Below, piece after piece: positions 7,799-16,242 of a stretch of 32,798 bases of DNA. The notes under the pieces are model-generated. The model did not search any database. It had not been told where the DNA came from and saw only the letters and a list, made by a program, of their open reading frames with translations. Both the position numbers and the translations under genes were made by a program. The stretch's first letter is position 1. The number at the start of each line of letters is the position of its first letter. Source of the DNA: Tissierellia bacterium (GTDB lineage Bacteria > Bacillota > Clostridia > Tissierellales > Peptoniphilaceae); assembly GCA_030538075.1 (NCBI GenBank), contig JAUNUQ010000028.1, forward strand, positions 1-32,798, in the 5' to 3' direction.

Positions 7799-8799
7799 AG
7801 GACTTAAAGGTGACCTTATCAAAGAAGGAGATCCTCCATGGAGTGAATCTACGAGTTGAGGATGGCGAACTGATCTGTCTGTTAGGCGCATCGGGCTGTG
7901 GTAAGAGTACTCTCCTAAAGACCGTCGCAGGCATCATTCCCCAGCATGAGGGAAGTATTTTCATCGGAGGTAGTTCCGTGGATACATTGCCTTCCCATAA
8001 GCGTAGAGCGGTCATCGTATTTCAGGATTTTCGGCTATTTCCCCATATGACGGTGGCAGAAAATATCGGTTTTCCAATGCGCATGGCTGGCGAGGATCGG
8101 AGCATCTGCGAAAAAAGAGCCAGTGAGTTACTGGATAAGGTACAGTTATCGGGATTTGAACAACGGCGCATAGAACAGATGTCCGGTGGACAGATTCAAC
8201 GGGTTGCCCTGGCCAGAGCATTGGCGGCGGATCCAGTGGTCTTGCTATTGGATGAGCCCTTTTCTAGTCTAGATGTCAATCTGCGAAAAGATATGCGCCA
8301 ACTCGTAATGGATCTACAGCGAGAATTTCGGATGACCACCATTCTCGTCACCCATGACCATGAGGAAGCTCTCACCATGTCCCAGCGCATTGCCTTTATG
8401 CAGGAGGGGCGGATTCTGCAGTATGCTACTCCTGAAGAGATCTACCGAAATCCCGTGAACCAGGCGGTGGCGGACTACTTTTTAGAGGGGGTTTATCTAT
8501 ACGGTGAAGTGCGAGAGGGGATCTATTCTGCAAGTCCCTTTCGGATCCGAACGAACCAGCCCGACGGCAGATATCGCTGCTTAGTCAAGCCATCGGCAGT
8601 AAAAATAAAAAAGGCAGAGGAGGCTGCCTTTTTGGTCGTTGAAAAGATCTATCATGGAGATCGATATTTAGTTAAATTTGGACACCGAATTGAAGATCTA
8701 GTCCTAGAGAGCTATGTTCCCGATGATTCCCCTCTCCAGGTAGGGGATGGAATCGACCTGACCTTTCATGGGGAAAAGCTGGTCTTTATCCCAGAATAA
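7783..8799 (+). CDS. ynjD: ABC importer ATPase (YnjD-like)
   Basis: Energises the importer. It has Walker A GASGCGKS (35-42), Q-loop Gln81, signature SGGQ (134-137), Walker B LLLDEP (153-158) and H-loop His191. Residues after about 240 form a TOBE-like regulatory domain, giving 338 residues, a size like the sulfate/molybdate/iron importer ATPases and longer than E. coli YnjD. The start TTG 7783 lies inside the permease gene and has a G-rich site (GGGGGTGG) upstream. It ends the operon and faces the convergent Fe-S gene. Confidence 0.88.
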   Translation: MELELKDLKVTLSKKEILHGVNLRVEDGELICLLGASGCGKSTLLKTVAGIIPQHEGSIFIGGSSVDTLPSHKRRAVIVFQDFRLFPHMTVAENIGFPMRMAGEDRSICEKRASELLDKVQLSGFEQRRIEQMSGGQIQRVALARALAADPVVLLLDEPFSSLDVNLRKDMRQLVMDLQREFRMTTILVTHDHEEALTMSQRIAFMQEGRILQYATPEEIYRNPVNQAVADYFLEGVYLYGEVREGIYSASPFRIRTNQPDGRYRCLVKPSAVKIKKAEEAAFLVVEKIYHGDRYLVKFGHRIEDLVLESYVPDDSPLQVGDGIDLTFHGEKLVFIPE

Positions 8800-8813
8800 T
8801 GCTCAAGCCTGCT

Positions 8814-8853
8814 GAAAAATGGCGAATTTGTGCATAGACATACTCGATTTTTC
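8814..8853. terminator. Weak bidirectional terminator between convergent operons
   Basis: GAAAAAT-GG-CGA (8814-8825) can pair with TCGATTTTTC (8844-8853) with a two-base bulge. It lies between the convergent ynjD and Fe-S oxidoreductase genes. Confidence 0.35.
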
Positions 8854-8859
8854 TCGTCA

Positions 8860-9846
8860 TCATTTTGTTCCCTTCAGTGAGAAGACGGCTCGATTGAGTA
8901 GAGATTGAATACCAGTGGAAATTTGCTCCTCCATCCCCATCAGCTTTGGCAGCAAATGCTTGACATTGGGATTGGATTTGGTGATCATGCCACTACAGGT
9001 GGCACAGTAGAGATAGATCTCTTCATCGTACTCCTGAAAACCGTCTCGCATCTCCTTCGCCAGTTCCCTCTCTTTGACCGATGCACAGCCACCTGCGCCG
9101 CAGCACTGGATCTTTTTTATCTCCGGTAACTCCTTCACATCCAAATAGTCTTTCAGCATCTTGTAGATCCTGCGGCTGTCCTTGTCTGGACAGGGGAGAA
9201 AGAGCCGGCCCTTTATTTCCTGGGCGCTTTTCGGCTGGATCAGGCGCTCCATAATCTCCTCTTTCTCGTAGATCATCGAAGTCTGGATCTCCAGTTGTCC
9301 CTTGAAATGATAATAGCAGTTGGGGCAGGCCAAGAGGAGCTCTTCAATCCCCAATTGGCGCAGCCGATCGCCAAGCCTTTGGAAGATGCGCGTACTCTCC
9401 TCTTTTAGTGCGAGGTCCGCCATGGGCTTGCCACAACAGTCAAAGACTGTGGATATCCCAAATTCCCCTTGCAGAATCCCTGATAGTCTGCGAGTCGTCT
9501 GGGGATAGTAGGCGGGGAAGTTGCAGCCGGGAAAAAAGGCGGTCTTACTATTTGCTCCTCGATAATTTTTAAAGAGATAGTCCTTTTTTTCAAAGATCAC
9601 CATGCCAAAGCCGTCAGATTTTGGCTCATAGCCCATCTCCTGTTGATGGGTGCGAAGTTCTAAGGACAGCTTTCGCCCATCGATGTCCACTGGACAGACT
9701 CTCCTGCACTCTCCACATAGATAGCAGTGATAGGCTAGATCGGGCCGATCCTTGTATTTTTTAAGATTTAAATCGTATTTGTCTAAGAACAGGCAATTCC
9801 GAGTGCATTTTCCGCAATCAATACATTTTGACACATCTACAGTCAC
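8860..9846 (-). CDS. (Fe-S)-binding oxidoreductase with two CCG domains
   Basis: A likely soluble redox protein of the HdrD/GlpC/LldE type. Two [4Fe-4S] ferredoxin motifs lie at the N-terminus (Cys8, 11, 14, 18 and Cys41, 44, 47, 51). Two cysteine-rich CCG domains follow, marked by PGCNFPAYYP with FDCCGKP and by LPCPDKD with QCCGAGGC. The start is GTG, with TAGGAGGATAC upstream. It is the last gene of a six-gene operon, 11 bases after the glycosyltransferase gene. It could reduce a disulfide-like, selenium or quinone substrate; this is inference. E. coli ydjY, also an Fe-S protein, sits in the corresponding E. coli neighbourhood but is not the same family. Confidence 0.88.
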   Translation of the reverse strand: MTVDVSKCIDCGKCTRNCLFLDKYDLNLKKYKDRPDLAYHCYLCGECRRVCPVDIDGRKLSLELRTHQQEMGYEPKSDGFGMVIFEKKDYLFKNYRGANSKTAFFPGCNFPAYYPQTTRRLSGILQGEFGISTVFDCCGKPMADLALKEESTRIFQRLGDRLRQLGIEELLLACPNCYYHFKGQLEIQTSMIYEKEEIMERLIQPKSAQEIKGRLFLPCPDKDSRRIYKMLKDYLDVKELPEIKKIQCCGAGGCASVKERELAKEMRDGFQEYDEEIYLYCATCSGMITKSNPNVKHLLPKLMGMEEQISTGIQSLLNRAVFSLKGTK

Positions 9847-9857
9847 GCAGTATCCTC

Positions 9858-10541
9858 CTATTTATATAAATTTGCAATCACTTTTATATCCACGCCCCTT
9901 CGATACATATGCTGAAGTCGTTGCATTCGGGCCATGGTCCGAAGACGCCCTCCTTTCAGGAAACGCCGCTCCGAGGTGGTTATAGTGGCATTTGCCAAGA
10001 GGATCTGGTCTCCCCTAGCTTTGATATCCATGGACAACTGATAATCCTCCATCAAGGGAACGGGGAGAAAACCACCCAGAGCTTCGAAATAGTTACGGGT
10101 GAGAAAGATCCCCTGGTCGCCAAAGGCGATCCCGCGATAGAGCACCCTCTGGTTTGACATAAAACCGCAGATTTTCATCAGGGGACTTCGGCTGTCAAAT
10201 TGAATTCGGAAACAACCTGCCTGGTGGCCTGCACCGATGATCCTATGTATTTCAGAAAATGCGTTCATAGGAAGCCGGCTGTCTGCATGGACAAAGAAGA
10301 GGATCTCTCCATCAGTTAGGGAGGTGCCGTAGTTCATCTGATTGGCTCTGCCACTTTGAGGGGAGGATACCACTGGAAAGCGGCCCTTGATTCGCTCAGG
10401 GGTTCCATCGGTACTGCCACCATCTACAAAGAGGATCTGAGCCCCACCGCGGAATGGCTCCAGATGGTCAAGGAGTTCTTCGATCTGCTCCGCTTCATTA
10501 TAGACAGGAAGGATCATGGAGATTTTGAGATTAGTATCCAT
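9858..10541 (-). CDS. Family 2 glycosyltransferase, TIGR04283-like
   Basis: A 227-residue GT-A fold transferase. Visible are the N-terminal ISMILPVYNEAEQIEELL strand-helix, the nucleotide-sugar loop DGGSTDGT (40-47), and a metal-site segment HADS (85-88) in place of DxD. Length and pattern match the small cytosolic TIGR04283 transferase 2 group named for its association with radical SAM/selenodomain proteins. It overlaps the upstream APH-like gene by 11 bases. It probably works with the TIGR04282 protein two genes upstream; the acceptor is unknown. Confidence 0.85.
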   Translation of the reverse strand: MDTNLKISMILPVYNEAEQIEELLDHLEPFRGGAQILFVDGGSTDGTPERIKGRFPVVSSPQSGRANQMNYGTSLTDGEILFFVHADSRLPMNAFSEIHRIIGAGHQAGCFRIQFDSRSPLMKICGFMSNQRVLYRGIAFGDQGIFLTRNYFEALGGFLPVPLMEDYQLSMDIKARGDQILLANATITTSERRFLKGGRLRTMARMQRLQHMYRRGVDIKVIANLYK

Positions 10542-11529
10542 CTAGAAACTCCCTCTGAATCAAATCCAAGAAATCAAGAGACAGATATGCCTTTATCTTT
10601 TGATAGGTGTGGGCATTTGCGATGAGCTTGTTTGGGTCCTGATACTGGATATAGGCCATGGCGCACCAAGTGATTCCCCTGAGGCAGTTCATAGACAGAT
10701 AGGATTTCACAGAGCTCCAAAGCTCTCTTGGATCCTTGTATTGGTTCGAATGCTTGCAGTATTCACCTAAGAAAGACTGGATCTGGTCATGAGTCAGGAT
10801 GTCATCGGTCTTAAAAAAGGTCGTCGTAGGAGCCAAGAAATGACCTAAGTCTTGAGCCGGGTACCCATAGAGGGGCTTTTCCCAGTCCACTAGATAGTTT
10901 TTATGCTGCCTGCCATTGATCAGAAAATTGCCAGAATTCAGCTCCGTATTGATCAGGCACCGATGACCGACATCGTAAGCCCCAATACGAGTGCCGATAT
11001 CCAGCAGATCCAAAATCCGCTTTGTCGTCTTCGGATCCCGATGGGAGGAATTTTCATATACTGCAAACATCTGTAGGCATTCTTCGTAGATGGCCTGTAA
11101 TGGGTCTTTGGGAATGATCAGATGATGCCCACTTGGAAGCTCGGTGCTGTGCACCTTCGCTAAGACCTCCGCTGGGATGGGAAGATCTCTTTGGTAGTCG
11201 AGGGGATGCCCCGGCAGATACTCCATGACCAGGAAACCATAGGGTATCAATACCTTTTGATCATCGCAGTAGAGGGGCTTAGGAGTGACTCCTGAGGGTT
11301 CTAGGAGTCTTAGCGCTTCGTATTCATAGCGGATTTGCCGCTTTAAATGCATCTGGCTCGCCGTTGCAATCCGAAGGACCAGATTTTGCTCATAGACTTT
11401 CGAGTAGAAGCTATAGTTGATATTGTATTCTCCCTGTCCCAATAGGGAAAAGGGCTCACCCTTTTCCAGACCAAAGATCTCTTGAAAGTAGGGGTCATTT
11501 TTTATATTATCCAGCGGGATGCTCACCAC
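10531..11529 (-). CDS. APH/choline-kinase-like protein with an altered catalytic loop
   Basis: A 332-residue protein with the aminoglycoside phosphotransferase fold: a glycine-rich loop LGQGEYNINY (30-39), LRI with Arg53 at the nucleotide lysine position, and the VMEYLPG hinge. The catalytic loop, normally HGDxxxxN, reads NTELNSGN (194-201), so the catalytic Asp is Glu196; Asn201 and the metal-binding Asp215 (VDWE) remain. It may be a weak or altered small-molecule kinase, or a nucleotide-binding pseudokinase. It starts with tandem GTG codons after AGGAGGAG and overlaps both neighbours, so it belongs with the two glycosyltransferase-type genes. Confidence 0.8.
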   Translation of the reverse strand: MVSIPLDNIKNDPYFQEIFGLEKGEPFSLLGQGEYNINYSFYSKVYEQNLVLRIATASQMHLKRQIRYEYEALRLLEPSGVTPKPLYCDDQKVLIPYGFLVMEYLPGHPLDYQRDLPIPAEVLAKVHSTELPSGHHLIIPKDPLQAIYEECLQMFAVYENSSHRDPKTTKRILDLLDIGTRIGAYDVGHRCLINTELNSGNFLINGRQHKNYLVDWEKPLYGYPAQDLGHFLAPTTTFFKTDDILTHDQIQSFLGEYCKHSNQYKDPRELWSSVKSYLSMNCLRGITWCAMAYIQYQDPNKLIANAHTYQKIKAYLSLDFLDLIQREFLDGY

Positions 11530-12193
11530 TCATCTCCTCCTCTAAGATTCGCTCCACGAACACTCTCGTATGGGCACAGGGAAGAGTGGGATCTCGCTTA
11601 AGGGCTGCATATAATTCCAGAAAATCCCCTTCTTCATCGATATCCAACTGCACCGTTCCCACTCCATAGGAGAGGCCGTTTTCTATGATCAGATTCAGGG
11701 TCTGATCATAGACCGAAGAAGTGCTGTATTGAATCTGAAACAGTTCTCTATGTGGCCTTTTCATGCCAATCAAATAGTAGCCTCCATCATAAGTGGGGGC
11801 TATGGCAATATCCTTGGTCTCTAATATCCCAAAGGCGGACTCGATATCCCCACTTTCTATGAGAGGCAGATCGCTGCCGATCAGCACGGCCTTTTCATAG
11901 TACTTCAGCGCAGAGGCGAGAGCATGGTGCATCTTCGTACCCAGGTCGTCCCCCAATTGGGGGATATAGTTTGCATCTTTTCCCAGTATATCTTGGAGGA
12001 TCCTCAGTTCTCCTTGCTGAGAATAGCAGATGAGGATGTCCGCAGATAGGCATTGGAGGGTCTGGTAGATATCCTTTATAAATGCCGTCTGGAGCTCCAC
12101 GCATTGTTGGGGTCGCAAAAAGGGTTCCAAGCGGGTCTTGGTCTCTCCCAAGACAGGTATTCTAGTAAATAAGATGATGGCTTTATTCTTCAT
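11507..12193 (-). CDS. TIGR04282/DUF2064 GT-A-like transferase
   Basis: A 228-residue nucleotidyl- or glycosyl-transferase-like protein. Hallmarks are the N-terminal AIILFTRIPVLGETKTRL motif resembling NTP transferases, GSDLP (106-110), and APTYDGGYYLIG (132-143). These fit the TIGR04282 transferase 1 group, which co-occurs with TIGR04283 and selenodomain proteins. It overlaps the TVP38 gene upstream by 11 bases and the APH-like gene downstream by 23 bases, so all are translated as one coupled unit. The substrate is unknown. Confidence 0.85.
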   Translation of the reverse strand: MKNKAIILFTRIPVLGETKTRLEPFLRPQQCVELQTAFIKDIYQTLQCLSADILICYSQQGELRILQDILGKDANYIPQLGDDLGTKMHHALASALKYYEKAVLIGSDLPLIESGDIESAFGILETKDIAIAPTYDGGYYLIGMKRPHRELFQIQYSTSSVYDQTLNLIIENGLSYGVGTVQLDIDEEGDFLELYAALKRDPTLPCAHTRVFVERILEEEMSGEHPAG

Positions 12194-12875
12194 TGTTCCC
12201 CTTCATAGTGAGTTTTTTGTATCGGCCATGGATGTATACCCCAACCATTAGGGTGACCACCAATAAAATGGTGGCGATGACGAGATTGAGAGTTTGATTT
12301 TCCTCGTTGAGGATGCCTGCAGTGCCCAAGCTGAAGATTTGAATGCCTGGGATCATAAACAAGAAGGTGCCAGTAATATAGATATTGATGGGAATATTGG
12401 TGATGCCATAGGCGAAATTTTGCAAATTAAATGGGAAAATAGGTAGGAGCCGAGTGATCATCAAGATCAGCATCTCCTTGTTGGCATCTGTTTCGAAGAG
12501 GATCTGGTATAGCTTTTTGTTCTTTTTTACCAAGCCTTCCACTGCGTCTTTGAGGAGATATCGACTTAATAGAAAAGAGAGGGTCGCTCCTCCCGTCGCC
12601 CCTATCAAGCAGTATAGGCTACCCACCCATGGGCCGAACAGTCCGCTGCCGATGATGGCAAAAGTGACGCCAGGTAGGGCTAGAAATGAGGAGCCGAGTA
12701 TGGTAAAGAGCAGATAGAGACCAACGGATAAGAGATAATTCTCCTCGACATAGCCGGATATGGCCTGCAAACCCACAGGGTCGGTTAGAGCTTGGCTCCA
12801 ACCAAACCTGTGATTGAGGAAGAGTCCAGTGAATAGGAGAAATACAAAAATCAAGAGCTTCTTATGCTTTTTCAT
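12183..12875 (-). CDS. TVP38/TMEM64 (VTT domain) membrane protein, second copy
   Basis: A 230-residue integral membrane protein. The VTT/SNARE-associated core shows FALPGVTFAIIGSGLFGP-type helices, a re-entrant region and the RLLPIFPFNLQNFAYG motif. The frame is open further upstream to 12914, but ATG 12875 is preferred: it overlaps the preceding gene by only 14 bases, and a signal-anchor begins right after it. It is paired with a paralogue, like YdjX and YdjZ in E. coli. Proteins of this family act as lipid scramblases or transporters; a role in uptake or handling of the importer's substrate is inference. Confidence 0.85.
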   Translation of the reverse strand: MKKHKKLLIFVFLLFTGLFLNHRFGWSQALTDPVGLQAISGYVEENYLLSVGLYLLFTILGSSFLALPGVTFAIIGSGLFGPWVGSLYCLIGATGGATLSFLLSRYLLKDAVEGLVKKNKKLYQILFETDANKEMLILMITRLLPIFPFNLQNFAYGITNIPINIYITGTFLFMIPGIQIFSLGTAGILNEENQTLNLVIATILLVVTLMVGVYIHGRYKKLTMKGNNEE

Positions 12876-13587
12876 TGCCCTTTGTCCTAGACAGATCTGT
12901 ATTCCTAGAGACATAGATCTTTCGAATTAAAACCACTAAGATGGAGAGGGCGAATAGAATTAACAGCCCCGTTACCAGTAGCCTTGCGCCACCACTGAGC
13001 ATGCCCCCTACATAGGAATAGATGATGGTGGCGGGAAGTTGCCCTAAGCCCGTGGCGACAAAGAAGGACCAAAAGTTCATGGAGGTGAGTCCAGCCGCAT
13101 AACTTACGATGTCAAAAGACATAAAGGGGAGAAGTCTGGCGATTAGGATCGAATGCTTTCCGTATTTATCGAAGAATTCATCCAGACTCTCTAAGCCTGC
13201 CTTGCTCGTCAGCTTCTCGACGATATCTCTACCGAGGATTCGAGATATGAAAAAACACAGAGCAGCTCCGATCATGGCGCTGGACCAGGAGAGGATCGCA
13301 CCTTGCCACCAGCCAAACAGATTGGCATTCGCAAAGGTGATCAGAAAAGCCGGTAGGGGAGCTGCCAGGGACTGAAAGATCATCAGACCGGCAGAAACCA
13401 GCATGGCATAGGCGCCATATTCATCAATAAAATCTCGAACGATCGTGAAGTCGCCTGTGGCGAACATGGCGGCGATCTGATTCACCGTCTGGTTGACCCT
13501 AGGATTGAAGAAGTACAATAGTGCTCCGATGAGTAAGATTGCAATTAAAATGAGTTTTGAAGCATGTTTCTTTAAATTTCCGTTCAT
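12862..13587 (-). CDS. TVP38/TMEM64 (VTT domain) membrane protein, first copy
   Basis: A 241-residue membrane protein. It shows the VTT core, with ANANLFGWWQGAILSW and the conserved RLLPFMSFDIVSYAAGLT motif, and helices at both ends. ATG 13587 follows GGAGGTCTTT. It is the first gene of the six-gene operon, preceded by an intrinsic terminator and possible attenuator. It is about as long as its downstream neighbour but divergent from it, so the pair may be a heteromeric complex. Confidence 0.86.
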   Translation of the reverse strand: MNGNLKKHASKLILIAILLIGALLYFFNPRVNQTVNQIAAMFATGDFTIVRDFIDEYGAYAMLVSAGLMIFQSLAAPLPAFLITFANANLFGWWQGAILSWSSAMIGAALCFFISRILGRDIVEKLTSKAGLESLDEFFDKYGKHSILIARLLPFMSFDIVSYAAGLTSMNFWSFFVATGLGQLPATIIYSYVGGMLSGGARLLVTGLLILFALSILVVLIRKIYVSRNTDLSRTKGNEKA

Positions 13588-13635
13588 AAAGACCTCCAGT
13601 CACAAATATCTAGCAATAGACGAGGAAATGCGTGT

Positions 13636-13677
13636 AAAAAAGGGAACGGGACTTATTGGAAAAGTCCGGTTCCCTTT
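13636..13677 (-). terminator. Intrinsic terminator 49 bases before the TVP38 operon
   Basis: Read on the minus strand, a 15-bp stem with one mismatch (arms 13663-13677 and 13639-13653) is followed by a run of T. It either ends the rhodanese transcript or acts as an attenuator, because there is hardly room for a promoter between it and ATG 13587. Confidence 0.75.
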
Positions 13678-13709
13678 AAAATGACTTCACAAGACCCTCC
13701 GAGCTCAAT

Positions 13710-13814
13710 CTCGAATATCCCTTCCCAAAACAGGAGTATACAATATTTCGAGTAAGGCAGAATCCCTTGCATAGGAGTGCGGGTTCCGCCCTCGGTATGG
13801 TTTTGAAGAATATT
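13710..13814 (-). promoter_or_regulatory. Candidate attenuator/riboswitch-like leader
   Basis: On the minus strand, CTCGAAATATT (13752-13742) can pair either with upstream AATATTCTTC (13814-13805) plus CCGAG (13795-13791), or with downstream ATATTCGAG (13718-13710). These exclusive pairings lie just before the terminator at 13677-13636. The core does not match a riboswitch class I know. It may be regulatory or chance. Confidence 0.35.
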
Positions 13815-13843
13815 TAGTGCTTACCAGCCAATCAGGCTTCGTC

Positions 13844-14368
13844 CTATTTCATCAAACTCTTGTAATCGTCGCCTTTATCTTCCCAAGCTTTGACGCCACC
13901 TTCTAACGTGAAGATGCTATCCGCTGGTACACCCAAGTCGATGAGAAGGTCAGTGCCCTTTTGTGCATAGGATTTTCCAGAATAGCAAACCAGAGCGTAT
14001 TTCGTGCCCTCTTTGCCTGCTTCGTCGCCTGTAGCTTCTTTAAGAGCTGCTTTCAGTTTCGCCTTACCGTCTTCATCATCCCCTTCTTTTGCAGCATCTA
14101 GGTCTGCAGAGATGGAGCCATCGATATGTGCTGTGTCATAATCGGCAATCTTACGTACATCTAGAACGACATATTCGCCAGTATTGCCTTCGATGTCAGC
14201 CTTTAGGTCCTCGGGAGTGACATATTTCATTTCATTCGTTGCCGCAGCTGCTTCTGTTGTAGCTGCCTCTGTGGTCTCTGCTGTCTCGGTGGCAGGTTGT
14301 GAACAGCCTGACAATACCATGGCTAAGAGCAGTAGTACAGAAATAAATTTCAGTGATTTGTTTCGCAT
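13844..14368 (-). CDS. Rhodanese-like lipoprotein
   Basis: An extracytoplasmic sulfurtransferase-type protein of 174 residues. The signal peptide ends in lipobox LSGC (Cys22), followed by a Thr/Glu/Ala-rich linker (24-45) and one rhodanese domain with YVVLDVR, the active-site loop CYSGKS (Cys128) and LEGGVKAWE. It probably sits on the outside of the membrane and carries sulfur or selenium as a persulfide or selenide on Cys128. In E. coli the exported rhodanese YnjE is encoded beside ynjBCD, which matches this context. It is divergent from the VWA operon and upstream of the TVP38 operon in the same direction. Confidence 0.9.
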   Translation of the reverse strand: MRNKSLKFISVLLLLAMVLSGCSQPATETAETTEAATTEAAAATNEMKYVTPEDLKADIEGNTGEYVVLDVRKIADYDTAHIDGSISADLDAAKEGDDEDGKAKLKAALKEATGDEAGKEGTKYALVCYSGKSYAQKGTDLLIDLGVPADSIFTLEGGVKAWEDKGDDYKSLMK

Positions 14369-14406
14369 AATAATTTCCCTCCATAAATTGTTTTCTTTCC
14401 ATAGCC

Positions 14407-14412
14407 ATTATA
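14407..14412 (-). promoter_or_regulatory. -10 element of the rhodanese gene
   Basis: A perfect TATAAT on the minus strand lies 39 bases before the start codon. The matching -35 position is poor, so activation or an alternative element may be needed. Confidence 0.45.
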
Positions 14413-14576
14413 CTACAAGCTTATCCGAGGAAAGATTAGATTAGTAAATGGAAAACATCAATATCATAAGAAATATGAATCGATGAGATTCCTCTAATAG
14501 TGATGAGTGAGGACCTTGCTGCGTAAATGAGGGCACTCTGCGACTTTACATGGATTTCACATTAGATTAACAACGT

Positions 14577-14603
14577 TTGCCATTGGGAATGCCATAATAT
14601 AAT
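14577..14603 (+). promoter_or_regulatory. Promoter of the VWA/XpaC operon
   Basis: TTGCCA (14577-14582) and TATAAT (14598-14603) are close to consensus, but the spacer is only 15 bases. The start codon is 22 bases downstream. Confidence 0.5.
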
Positions 14604-14625
14604 TAATGAAGGTAAAGGGGGAACT

Positions 14626-16242
14626 ATGCGAAAAAAACATATGATACGAATATTATTAGCAGTTTTAATGCTTCTTGTAGGCTGTAATTCAGAGGGGGGA
14701 ATAAAGAGTTCCAGCGGCAATTCCACTGGGCCTTCTGCCACCTTAGGAAGCGGCGGAACCGTCCTTCGGATCGTATCGGGCTCCGAAAACAGAGAGCTCG
14801 AATCTTTGATCCAAGGCTATGCGGATAAGAACAAAATGACCATCGAAATGACCTATATGGGTTCCATCGACATCATGCGCAAACTCCAAGAACAGACCAC
14901 GGATTTTGACGCCGTATGGCCTGCTAGCTCCATCTGGATCTCCATGGGAGATACGAGCTTTCGCGTGAAACACACTGAATCCTCGACCATCACTCCTGTG
15001 GTATTTGGCATACGAAAGCCTCTGGCAGAGGAGCTGGGTTTTGTTGGACGAGACGTGTCCATCAACGATATCATGCAGGCCATCGAAGAGGGAAAGCTAA
15101 AGTTCTGTATGACCTCAGCCACACAATCCAACTCGGGGGCCTCGGCCTATCTCGGCTTTCTATCCGGTTTGGCCGGCAGCCCAGAAGTGCTGACCCAGGA
15201 GATCCTACGTGATCCACAGCTCCAGCAGAGGATCACACAGCTATTAGCTGGTGTAGAGAGGTCTTCGGGTAGCTCCGAATGGCTGAAGACGATGTTCCTA
15301 GCTGGCGATTATGACGCCATGGTCAATTATGAGAGCTTGATGATCACGACAAATGAAGAGCTGATCCGAAGAGGAGAAGAGCCCCTATATGTGGTTTATC
15401 CCTATGATGGGTTGAGCATTTCCGATTCGCCGCTGGGGTATATTGACCAGGGGGAACAGAAAAAGGAAGAGGCTTTTTTAGATTTTCAGGCTTATTTGGC
15501 AAGTGAAGAAGCCCAAGACGCCATGCAGAAACTGGGCAGGCGGACGGGATATACCGGTGTATATGAGCGAAATGAGGGCGTGTTTAACCCGGATTGGGGA
15601 GTGGACACCAAAAGGGTACTCTCTCCGATCAAAGTACCGGCTTCTGAAGTACTATCAGAAGCACTCAATCTCTATCAGACGAATTTTCGAAAACCCTCTC
15701 TATCCGTTTATTGCTTGGACTTCTCTGGATCCATGTCCGGTGAGGGAGAAAAACAAGTGAAAGAGGCCATGGATCTGCTATTGGATCAAAAAAAGGCAGC
15801 GTCCGTACTGCTGCAAGCAGGCCAAAACGAAGTCAATCAGATCTACTTTTTTGACGATGGGATTTTGGGGGGAGTTACCGGGACAGATGGTTCGGAGGCT
15901 ACTCTTACCGCTCTCAACGAAGCCGTCCAAAATCAGCGTATTGGCGGAGGTACAAATATGTACAATGCCATCGTCCTCGGGTTGGAATTCCTTAAGGGCT
16001 ATGACTTGACGCAGTACACACCAGCCATCATTCTGCTCACCGACGGAATGAGCATAGATGATTACGAAATGTTCAAGGCAGAGTACGACGCCCTTGGCGT
16101 GGAAATTCCCATCTTTTCGATCATGTTCGGGAGCGCGGACGAATCACAGCTCAAAGAGCTGGCAGAGCTAACCAATGCAAGGGTATTTGACGGCAGAGAG
16201 GATTTGATTAACGCCTTCCGGTCTGTGAAAGGATACAATTGA
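14626..16242 (+). CDS. Substrate-binding/VWA fusion lipoprotein
   Basis: A 538-residue surface lipoprotein (lipobox LVGC, Cys20; Ser/Gly-rich linker to about 45). Residues about 45-330 form a periplasmic-binding-protein-like domain with MGSIDIMRKL, DAVWPASSIW and SATQSNSGASAYLG. Residues about 358-538 are a von Willebrand factor A domain with an intact metal site: Asp365, Ser367 and Ser369 in DFSGS, Thr443, and Asp473 in LLTDG. Such proteins usually hold a ligand or partner through a bound metal. It starts a three-gene operon and overlaps the next gene in TGATG. No permease or ATPase follows, so transport is not implied by context. Confidence 0.87.
   Translation: MRKKHMIRILLAVLMLLVGCNSEGGIKSSSGNSTGPSATLGSGGTVLRIVSGSENRELESLIQGYADKNKMTIEMTYMGSIDIMRKLQEQTTDFDAVWPASSIWISMGDTSFRVKHTESSTITPVVFGIRKPLAEELGFVGRDVSINDIMQAIEEGKLKFCMTSATQSNSGASAYLGFLSGLAGSPEVLTQEILRDPQLQQRITQLLAGVERSSGSSEWLKTMFLAGDYDAMVNYESLMITTNEELIRRGEEPLYVVYPYDGLSISDSPLGYIDQGEQKKEEAFLDFQAYLASEEAQDAMQKLGRRTGYTGVYERNEGVFNPDWGVDTKRVLSPIKVPASEVLSEALNLYQTNFRKPSLSVYCLDFSGSMSGEGEKQVKEAMDLLLDQKKAASVLLQAGQNEVNQIYFFDDGILGGVTGTDGSEATLTALNEAVQNQRIGGGTNMYNAIVLGLEFLKGYDLTQYTPAIILLTDGMSIDDYEMFKAEYDALGVEIPIFSIMFGSADESQLKELAELTNARVFDGREDLINAFRSVKGYN

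Noticed and set aside
8860..9846. Selenoprotein with in-frame TGA (suggested by selenodomain-associated neighbours)
   Set aside because: All cysteine-rich motifs are encoded with Cys codons, and no frame is interrupted by TGA in this operon.
13741..13765. Promoter with TATACT on the minus strand before the TVP38 operon
   Set aside because: The -35 position reads ATTCTG and there is no extended -10, so the evidence is too weak.
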